Below are positions 6,715 through 11,386 of a DNA stretch of 11,386 nucleotides, in pieces. The stretch comes from Candidatus Coatesiibacteriota bacterium (lineage in GTDB: Bacteria; JAFGND01). Made by a program: the position numbers and the translations under genes. Where the stretch lies: contig JAFGND010000096.1 in NCBI GenBank assembly GCA_016927185.1, positions 1-11,386 on the forward strand. Reading direction: 5' to 3'. Every line of letters begins with the position of its first letter. Positions within the stretch are counted from its first letter, which is position 1. Below the pieces are notes generated by a model. It did not search any database and was not told the origin of the DNA. It saw only the letters and a program-made list of their open reading frames with translations.

Positions 6715-7602
6715 TTATATAAAAGTAAACTGTTTGAAAAAATCCGAATCACTTTCCATTATTTCACAAAACAAACTTAGATTAGATTCAATAATCTCTA
6801 ACAAATAAGGACAAGATTCTAAATGATAATTCTTATTAATAGTTTTTTCTTTTTCCAAAGAAGACAAACATGTTTGACATATTCTTTTAGCCCAACAGCT
6901 TTCGCAGAAAGAAAGAAAATCTTGAATTTGTAATTGAAGTTTGTTAACCATATCTAAATTAATTCCTGTTTCAACTGATCCTATTTTAAATGCTTCGTTT
7001 ACACGTTCACATGTATAATAATCTCCATTAGATGTTACAAAAACTCTATCATTTCCTGGGATACACCCTAGTAAACCAGGCTTATAGTTATCTGAAATAT
7101 CCCTTAAATCTCTTTTATAAATAGGAAGAAGTGAATCTAAAATCCAAGATTTAAAAAAAGAAAGTTCATTACTACTCAGTTCTTTGTTATCAATTTTATC
7201 TAGTAAATAGACTTTCAATTCTTCTATATCCCTATTTAGAACATCAAAATTTAAATCCCAATACTTCTCTGGATTGATATTCTTTAAAGAAACAGTTGTG
7301 ATTACCCATGAAATATAATCAAATGAAAAATGTTTTAAGAATTCAGTACTAGCCCAATTGAATATTTCTTTTAATACAAAAGGGGGAGCAAGAGTAATCA
7401 CAATACTTCCATTTATTCTCAGATATGAAGGATATTTTCTATCTAATGACAAAAGGTTATTAAAAATTATTTCATAAGTAGATTGTCCATCTTTACTTGT
7501 GCGATATCTATCATGAATTTCCTTAGGTCCATCTATACTTACCTGTATTAAATTTATAATTAACCAACCAATCAATAATTTCCTCTGTAAGTAAAGCTCC
7601 AT
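6715..7602 (-). CDS. Radical SAM maturase fragment, C-terminal part with SPASM domain
   Basis: This open frame of 295 codons carries the downstream half of the maturase. Genuine sequence starts near residue 18 (QVSIDGPKEIHDRYR); the first residues, from ATG 7602, are an out-of-frame reading of the other fragment. The radical SAM barrel continues to about residue 170. The SPASM domain follows: Cys180 (GCIPG), Gly193-X4-Cys198, then FCESCWAKRICQTC (Cys233, 236, 242, 245) and Cys264 (ESCPYL). This set would bind two auxiliary 4Fe-4S clusters. The CX2CX5CX2C spacing is close to the standard SPASM CX2CX5CX3C. By itself it lacks the SAM-binding cluster and should be inactive. Confidence 0.65.
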   Translation of the reverse strand: MELYLQRKLLIGWLIINLIQVSIDGPKEIHDRYRTSKDGQSTYEIIFNNLLSLDRKYPSYLRINGSIVITLAPPFVLKEIFNWASTEFLKHFSFDYISWVITTVSLKNINPEKYWDLNFDVLNRDIEELKVYLLDKIDNKELSSNELSFFKSWILDSLLPIYKRDLRDISDNYKPGLLGCIPGNDRVFVTSNGDYYTCERVNEAFKIGSVETGINLDMVNKLQLQIQDFLSFCESCWAKRICQTCLSSLEKEKTINKNYHLESCPYLLEIIESNLSLFCEIMESDSDFFKQFTFI

Positions 7603-8041
7603 TTGTAGAAATTGAAAAGTAGCATTCTATGCCTTTATCTTCTAGATAAGTAATAATTTGTTTTATCAATTCAAATTCTAATAATGGTTCTCCACCATAA
7701 AAAGTAATAGCTCTAACTTTTGCATCAACAGAATGTTCAAGAAAATCTTCAATAGCTTTAATTGCAATATCAAACGTCATTGAAACACCTCGATGAACTC
7801 TATGAGTAGAGTATTTACCTGAATATGTACAATAATAGCATCTATTATTACAATCTTGAGAGATTTCTAGTATCAACCTTTGTCTTTTATTAAGAAGCTT
7901 TTCTTTCGTATCACTAGGAATAATAAAAGGGAAGGATTCTTCTTTAAGTACATCGTTTTCTGTTATTCCAGAAGTAAATCTTTCTATAACCTTATTATTG
8001 ATAGATGGATTAGGAATCTTAGTTTCCCACATTTGAACCAA
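7523..8041 (-). CDS. Radical SAM maturase fragment, N-terminal part with SAM cluster
   Basis: This is the 172-codon open frame between the two lesions, counted from a TTG at 8041 (an ATG at 8032 is also in frame). Neither start has a convincing ribosome binding site, and coding-like sequence continues upstream to the TAA at 8108-8110, so no real start seems to lie here. It contains the 4Fe-4S/SAM motif Cys64-X3-Cys68-X2-Cys71, GGEP at 116-119, and STNG at 145-148. The last seven residues (TGKYRWT) follow the frameshift and are spurious. Without the SPASM half it could not bind the auxiliary clusters. Confidence 0.6.
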   Translation of the reverse strand: MVQMWETKIPNPSINNKVIERFTSGITENDVLKEESFPFIIPSDTKEKLLNKRQRLILEISQDCNNRCYYCTYSGKYSTHRVHRGVSMTFDIAIKAIEDFLEHSVDAKVRAITFYGGEPLLEFELIKQIITYLEDKGIECYFSISTNGALLTEEIIDWLVNYKFNTGKYRWT

Positions 8042-8150
8042 ATCTTCCCATTTCTCATAAATTTCTTTATCAATCTGATATATTTCATTAGAACAAGTAA
8101 CATACAGTTAATGATGTTTCCTAGTTTTGAATTTCTTGAAAAGTATCATT

Positions 8151-8351
8151 TTATCCTCTTGTTTTACCAACTCCACCTGTAGAACCACAATAGGATGTTA
8201 TAAAACCTTGACATATAGCAGCTTCCCAAGCACAATTGGCACAATAATTGTCCTGAATAGAGCATCCTCCAGGACCACAATAATCAAGTGGTCGAGAGCA
8301 TGGTCCTCCATCTTTTTCTTGTTTAATTCCACCAAAATCCATTTTTTCCAT
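8151..8351 (-). CDS. Cys-rich small peptide, candidate RiPP precursor (A)
   Basis: 66 aa with 7 Cys at 18, 25, 30, 37, 40, 47 and 55. Cys and Gly alternate with turn-forming residues (CGPGGCS, YCANC, YCGSTGG). ATG 8351 has an AGGAG site 7 nt upstream, which supports this start over the internal Met4. There is no signal peptide. A DGG at 14-16 just before the first Cys might be a double-glycine processing site, but the leader would then be unusually short. The stop lies 1 nt before the maturase ATG at 8149, so the two are coupled. Peptide B on the far side of the maturase shares a loose pattern (C-S, then C-X2/3-C, then a distant C) but little sequence. The likely role is a substrate for radical-SAM thioether crosslinking, with an unknown final activity. 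No exporter or protease gene is visible here. Confidence 0.7.
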   Translation of the reverse strand: MEKMDFGGIKQEKDGGPCSRPLDYCGPGGCSIQDNYCANCAWEAAICQGFITSYCGSTGGVGKTRG

Positions 8352-8380
8352 ATTCTTACTCCTACAATAATGTTTAATAA

Positions 8381-8421
8381 GGCTTTATAGTTTTTCTGCT
8401 TTTCATATATAATATAAAGCC
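8381..8421. promoter_or_regulatory. 9-bp inverted repeat, possible operator of the peptide operon
   Basis: GGCTTTATA (8381-8389) and TATAAAGCC (8413-8421) are perfect inverted repeats 23 nt apart. The right arm overlaps the predicted -10 element of the leftward peptide operon, and the left arm falls about 15-20 nt past its likely start point. That is where a repressor would bind; a long-loop RNA hairpin is unlikely, since one arm is not transcribed. This site lies in the 184-nt divergent gap between the peptide operon and the 119-aa gene, which otherwise holds only promoter-like A+T-rich sequence. Confidence 0.35.
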
Positions 8422-8438
8422 CAATAATTTTCTTTCAA
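8409..8438 (-). promoter_or_regulatory. Predicted sigma70-like promoter of the peptide/maturase operon
   Basis: On the - strand, TTGAAA (8438-8433) is followed after 18 nt by TATTAT (8414-8409), each 5/6 to consensus. An alternative -10, TATATT (8416-8411), gives a 16-nt spacer. Transcription would start near 8402, about 50 nt before the first peptide's ATG. A perfect TTGACA at 8449-8444 is also present, but its matching -10 (TATTGG) is poor. The region is very A+T-rich, so chance matches are likely. Confidence 0.4.
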
Positions 8439-8488
8439 ATATTTGTCAAGAAATTTCTGAAATTTATTTTTCTGGCACAAAACCTGAA

Positions 8489-8517
8489 TTGAGATATGCT
8501 ATATATATAGATATGTT
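8489..8517 (+). promoter_or_regulatory. Weak promoter candidate for the 119-aa gene
   Basis: TTGAGA (8489-8494) and TATGTT (8512-8517) are 17 nt apart. Transcription would start near 8524, right at the ribosome binding site, leaving a very short leader. The surrounding TATATATA tract offers other -10 choices. Confidence 0.25.
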
Positions 8518-8535
8518 AATTTTCAAGGAGGAGCA

Positions 8536-8895
8536 ATGAAAACAATATCAGAAATCACTTTAGACAAGACCCTATCACCAAAAGAAAAAGCAAAGCAGAT
8601 TCAAAAGATCAAGAATGCAGAAGAAGCACAGACTGTAGCAGATAATATTCCAACAGAACTGAAGCCTTTCTTTACAGAGGAACGCAAGAAGGGAAGAGAA
8701 GAAGCAAATGACAATATAGGAAAGATTGTTGATGAGGAAGAACGTGAAGAAGCAGGTGATATAATTGAGATATTTTCTGATTATGTTACAATAAATGGAG
8801 TTGATATAAACATCCCGAATGTCCAGTCACTGGTTATAATCCAGCGCATGTATGGATCCAAAGGATCAGGAAATCAAGATAAAGATTACCAATGA
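8536..8895 (+). CDS. Hypothetical charged cytoplasmic protein
   Basis: 119 aa; I do not recognise a family. ATG 8536 has a strong AAGGAGG site (8525-8531) 4 nt upstream, and the stop is TGA. Residues 1-75 are dense in Lys and Glu and look helical (SPKEKAKQIQKIKNAEEAQ, TEERKKGREEAND, EEEREEAGDIIEIF). Residues 80-108 look like a short strand-helix unit (DYVTINGVDINIPN, then SLVIIQRMYG). The end is polar and probably disordered (GSKGSGNQDKDYQ). There is no signal peptide, membrane segment or cysteine. It is a single-gene unit, divergent from the Cys-rich peptide operon across 184 nt and closed by a strong terminator at 8940. A regulatory or accessory role for that operon is possible from position only. 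Confidence 0.7.
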   Translation: MKTISEITLDKTLSPKEKAKQIQKIKNAEEAQTVADNIPTELKPFFTEERKKGREEANDNIGKIVDEEEREEAGDIIEIFSDYVTINGVDINIPNVQSLVIIQRMYGSKGSGNQDKDYQ

Positions 8896-8939
8896 GATTG
8901 ATGGAGATGTCTGTTTCTATTATAAGATGTGAGAATAAT

Positions 8940-8967
8940 AAAAGCACAGGAGAAATCCTGTGCTTTT
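8940..8967. terminator. Strong bidirectional intrinsic terminator
   Basis: AAAAGCACAGGA (8940-8951) and TCCTGTGCTTTT (8956-8967) form a perfect 12-bp stem around a GAAA loop. A T run ends the + strand copy, and TTTTATTATT follows on the - strand. It lies between the convergent 119-aa gene (stop 8895) and the propeller gene (stop 8972), and can end both transcripts. Confidence 0.9.
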
Positions 8968-8971
8968 CAAT

Positions 8972-10012
8972 TTAGTTAATCTTCACTATCCTCTTGGTTT
9001 CCTTCCCGCTCTTCACAATATAAACTCCCTCTCTCCACTTACTGGTGTCAATAGAATACTTGCCTTTAGCAAGGTTTATGATTAATTGACCAGTAAGGGA
9101 ATAGATAGCTCCTGAAGAAGGCAAGAAAACTGACAAGCGGGTTGAGAAGGGGTTGGGAGAGATGGAGAGGGAGGGGGTGGGAAGGGAGGAAGAGGAAGAT
9201 TTGTCCTTGAAACCTTCTCCTTCAAAAGGTTCTATAGCTATTATTTTGTTACAGTTTTGCATGATATCAAAATAATTAGCTATATAGCACCTTCCATATC
9301 CTGGATAATCTGAGACATATCTTAATTCATAGAAATAATAAGATGCCCAGGTTAATGGTACATGATGAATTCTTGCTAATGTAACTGGATCAAGTGCAAA
9401 TAAATCCAATCCCTTGAAAGTAGATCCATCTCGCTGGTAGACTGCTACAATAAGATAATTAGTATCAATATCATAGCAAATTCCACAGAATGATGAGTTT
9501 TCATATAAAGTGATAATATCACTCATCTGGCTATCTTTGAAATCATAATTAGGTAAAGAATACCTCATAATGACTTTACCTCTGAATTGACAAACACGTA
9601 GATAAACGGAATCTTCAGCAAGGGTTTGAATATAATCTAACTTGGCAGGAGGTAAAACTGTTTCAAATGCTTTTTTTATGTTGAAATCACTTAAATTAAG
9701 AATAAAAACTTCATTAGATTCTCCTCCAGATATAGCTATGTCATTTAAGGGTTTATAGCAGGCTATAGAACGAATTTCAGAATCTTGTGTAAAAAGCCAA
9801 CTATCTTCAGCACTCCAACTATAAAAATCAAATCTATAGATAAAACTAGTATTCAATTCCCCTAAATAAGCATCTGAATCTTCCAAGATAAAACCCAAAC
9901 CACGAATTCTTGAATTTTTATCGAACTCATGAACTGTTCCTAAAAAATCCCCAGGAGCTGAGTAAAGAGAAGACAGCAATCCCAGCAAAATTAAAATTGT
10001 AATGCATTTCAT
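8972..10012 (-). CDS. Secreted propeller-like protein with T9SS sorting domain
   Basis: 346 aa. ATG 10012 has an AAGGAGG site (10019-10025, complement) that overlaps the upstream gene's stop; the gap between the genes is 11 nt. A signal peptide (residues about 1-18, CITILILLGLLSSLYS) precedes the mature chain. The body has degenerate beta-propeller or YncE/WD-like strand patterns (TSFIYRFDFYSW, NDIAISGGESNEVFILNLSD, NYLIVAVYQ, CYIANYFD). It lacks the clear DG-x-x-x-W repeats of its neighbours, so the fold is less certain. A Ser-rich linker (SSSSS) leads to the T9SS tail at residues about 281-346 (PNPF, SLTGQL, GVYIVKSGKETKR). The predicted location is the cell surface or outside; no enzymatic motif was recognised. 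It is the second gene of a two-gene operon that ends at the terminator at 8940. Confidence 0.8.
   Translation of the reverse strand: MKCITILILLGLLSSLYSAPGDFLGTVHEFDKNSRIRGLGFILEDSDAYLGELNTSFIYRFDFYSWSAEDSWLFTQDSEIRSIACYKPLNDIAISGGESNEVFILNLSDFNIKKAFETVLPPAKLDYIQTLAEDSVYLRVCQFRGKVIMRYSLPNYDFKDSQMSDIITLYENSSFCGICYDIDTNYLIVAVYQRDGSTFKGLDLFALDPVTLARIHHVPLTWASYYFYELRYVSDYPGYGRCYIANYFDIMQNCNKIIAIEPFEGEGFKDKSSSSSLPTPSLSISPNPFSTRLSVFLPSSGAIYSLTGQLIINLAKGKYSIDTSKWREGVYIVKSGKETKRIVKIN
9169..9186 (+). other. G-quadruplex motif in T9SS tail coding DNA, copy 2
   Basis: The + (template) strand reads GGG-A-GGGGG-T-GGG-AA-GGG at the linker/tail boundary of the propeller gene. Bases 9159-9192 are identical to 10211-10244 (34 bp). 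Confidence 0.6.
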
Positions 10013-10023
10013 TTTTAACCTCC

Positions 10024-11376
10024 TTAATTAAACTTCACCAACCTCTTGGTTTCTTTCCCAGACTTCACTATATAAACTCCCTCTCTCCATTTGCTAGTAT
10101 CAATCGAATGCTTGCCTTTAGACATGTTCATAATCAATTGACCTGTAAGGTAATAGATTGCGCCTGAGGATGGGAGGGAAACTGACAAGTGGGTTGAGAA
10201 GGGGTTGGGGGAGATGGAGAGGGAGGGGGTGGGAAGGGAGGAAGTGAAAACAGTGCGAGAAAAAGAATTAGAAGAAGTAAAACATTCAACACTATAAACA
10301 TTTAATTGATAGTTTGCTCTTAATAAACGACCATCTTTATCCATTATAAGATTCCTATCTGCTGTACTTGTATTATTTTCCCACAACGGATTTCCATCTT
10401 TATCTAGACAAACATCCATTTCATATATCCTGTTTTCCTTATCTATAATGATTGGATAGGCATTGTAATATCTTTCTACGCTATCCCACTGAAACTTTAT
10501 ACTTCCATCAGGCTTGAAACAGTAAATATAATTATTGTTTCGAAAAACAACATTACCTTCGGAAGTTATAGAAGGAGTTCCTTGACCATCATATTCAGTT
10601 CTTTCAAATCCATATCTCCATTTCTCCGTTCCATCTTTTCTTATGCAAAGCAAGTTCTTGTCACATGCATAAAAGATAGTGCTGTCGCCAATACTTACGC
10701 TTTTTGTCCCTGTAAGTGTTCCTAAATTGAATGTCCATTTTAACTCACCAAGAGAATCTATACAATTGAGAATGTTATTCTCATCTATTGCATAACATGT
10801 TTCATCTGAGTCAACAGCAGGACATTTTTCATAATGAATTTTGTAATCCTTTTGCCAGATTGTTGTTCCATCAGGAGTTAGTTTTGTAATCCTTCCTCTT
10901 ATAAAATATAAATTACCTGATTCAGATATCAGGATATTGTTCATTCGTCTCAAATCATCCCTTGTCCATATTATGTCTCCATTTATAGTATAAGCAGTAA
11001 GTCCGTCTGCATCAATATAGACCTGTTTTCTATAATCATCTAAAACGGGATATATTTTATATCCTACTGAAAGTGCTTTTTCCCATCTTAATTTACCATC
11101 TCTATCAATAGACTGAAAATGAGCTTCTGCATTTCCATCATCAACTGCTGCAAAATAAATATTACCTTCCCCATCATTTATAAGACCTTGAACAATCCAA
11201 TTCCCATTTGAATCATAAACTGAGTATTTCCATTCAAGTGAAGGAATCTTCAGTATTCCATTTACATCAATATTTGAAGTATGTCTTGAATCAGCTCCGT
11301 ATTGTGACCAGCAAAGCTGGTCTGAGTATAATATTGTTATAGAAAATAACAATATTACAAGAAATGAATATTTCAT
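10024..11376 (-). CDS. Secreted PQQ-like beta-propeller protein with T9SS sorting domain
   Basis: 450 aa and complete. ATG 11376 is preceded by GGAGGT at the very edge of the window (11381-11386, complement). A signal peptide (residues about 1-18, YSFLVILLFSITILYS) is followed by WSQYGADSRHTSN, the usual opening of a PQQ-like propeller. At least six blades follow, with recurrent 'DGxxxW' edges (DGKLRWEKA, NGDIIWTRD, DGTTIWQKD, LGELKWTF, DGTEKWRYG, DGSIKFQWD) and nearby 'lY/C.i...' strands. Residues 385-450 are the T9SS tail (PNPF, YLTGQL, GVYIVKSGKETKRLVKFN). It heads the operon with the propeller gene 11 nt downstream. Its protein plan matches that of the + strand gene at 516-1961, so the two are probably paralogues. 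Cell-surface export is inferred from the tail; the function is not known. Confidence 0.85.
   Translation of the reverse strand: MKYSFLVILLFSITILYSDQLCWSQYGADSRHTSNIDVNGILKIPSLEWKYSVYDSNGNWIVQGLINDGEGNIYFAAVDDGNAEAHFQSIDRDGKLRWEKALSVGYKIYPVLDDYRKQVYIDADGLTAYTINGDIIWTRDDLRRMNNILISESGNLYFIRGRITKLTPDGTTIWQKDYKIHYEKCPAVDSDETCYAIDENNILNCIDSLGELKWTFNLGTLTGTKSVSIGDSTIFYACDKNLLCIRKDGTEKWRYGFERTEYDGQGTPSITSEGNVVFRNNNYIYCFKPDGSIKFQWDSVERYYNAYPIIIDKENRIYEMDVCLDKDGNPLWENNTSTADRNLIMDKDGRLLRANYQLNVYSVECFTSSNSFSRTVFTSSLPTPSLSISPNPFSTHLSVSLPSSGAIYYLTGQLIMNMSKGKHSIDTSKWREGVYIVKSGKETKRLVKFN
10221..10238 (+). other. G-quadruplex motif in T9SS tail coding DNA, copy 3
   Basis: The + (template) strand reads GGG-A-GGGGG-T-GGG-AA-GGG at the same place in the tail as the other two copies, inside a purine-only run on this strand. 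Confidence 0.6.
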
Positions 11377-11386
11377 AACAACCTCC

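Larger units (their letters stand above)
6715..8149 (-). pseudogene. Radical SAM/SPASM peptide maturase, interrupted by a stop and a frameshift
   Basis: The intact gene would begin at ATG 8149, 1 nt after the upstream peptide stop, and would encode about 478 aa. Two lesions break it. First, an in-frame TAA at 8108-8110 follows codon 13; after it the frame continues with a plausible N-terminal, peptide-binding-like segment (LYVTCSNEIYQIDKEIY). A Tyr codon changed to TAA would fit. Second, the frame shifts at about 7546-7552, between LVNYKFN and QVSIDGPKEIHD. A 2-nt deletion would give normal family spacing; a 1-nt insertion is also possible. Otherwise all expected parts are present: CNNRCYYC, FYGGEP, STNG, SIDGP, and a C-terminal SPASM domain with seven cysteines. 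Either this is a recent pseudogene or the sequence has errors; TAA is a normal stop elsewhere here. Such enzymes form thioether or carbon-carbon links in small peptides. Confidence 0.8.

Noticed and set aside
6519-6752. 77-aa open frame across the peptide B gene
   Set aside because: It is an out-of-frame shadow; peptide B has the ribosome binding site and the Cys pattern.
8473-8488. Sigma-54 promoter (TGGCAC) before the 119-aa gene
   Set aside because: The -24 half is good, but the -12 half reads CTGAA and lacks the required GC.

Overview
The window looks like chromosomal DNA of an anaerobic bacterium that has a type IX secretion system (T9SS). It is probably an FCB-group or candidate-phylum lineage (WOR-3 or Cloacimonadota type). 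This rests on two things: five secreted beta-propeller proteins share one C-terminal T9SS sorting domain, and thiazole synthesis uses the radical-SAM enzyme ThiH instead of an oxygen-dependent oxidase. The taxonomy is inference; no rRNA or tRNA gene is visible.

Left part (1-2689, + strand): the 3' end of a PQQ-repeat propeller with a T9SS tail, a complete second propeller with the same tail, and a probable lipoprotein. They are separated by two 11-nt gaps and form one operon. Middle (2732-4866, - strand): rpmE-thiG-thiH, a conserved housekeeping operon that reads toward and converges with the first. Next (4867-5111) is a short non-coding stretch with a 58-nt nested palindrome whose three stems can fold as a three-way junction.

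Core (5112-8351, - strand): an A+T-rich, RiPP-like operon. In transcription order it holds a 66-aa peptide with 7 Cys, a radical SAM/SPASM peptide maturase, a 74-aa peptide with 8 Cys, and a T9SS-exported propeller. The gaps are 1, 9 and 19 nt. The maturase is interrupted twice, by an in-frame TAA after codon 13 and a frameshift in the radical SAM domain. It is therefore either a recent pseudogene or carries sequence errors, although all its metal-binding cysteines are intact. A promoter-like sequence and a 9-bp inverted repeat lie upstream, in the divergent intergenic region.

Right part: an unrecognised 119-aa cytoplasmic protein (8536-8895, +), a strong bidirectional terminator (8940-8967), then a two-gene - strand operon (11376 to 8972) of two more T9SS-tailed propellers.

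The most interesting items are the two-precursor Cys-rich peptide locus and the recurring T9SS tail. The tail's coding DNA is nearly identical between otherwise different genes and, in three copies, carries the same G-quadruplex motif. That suggests tail swapping or gene conversion among surface proteins.
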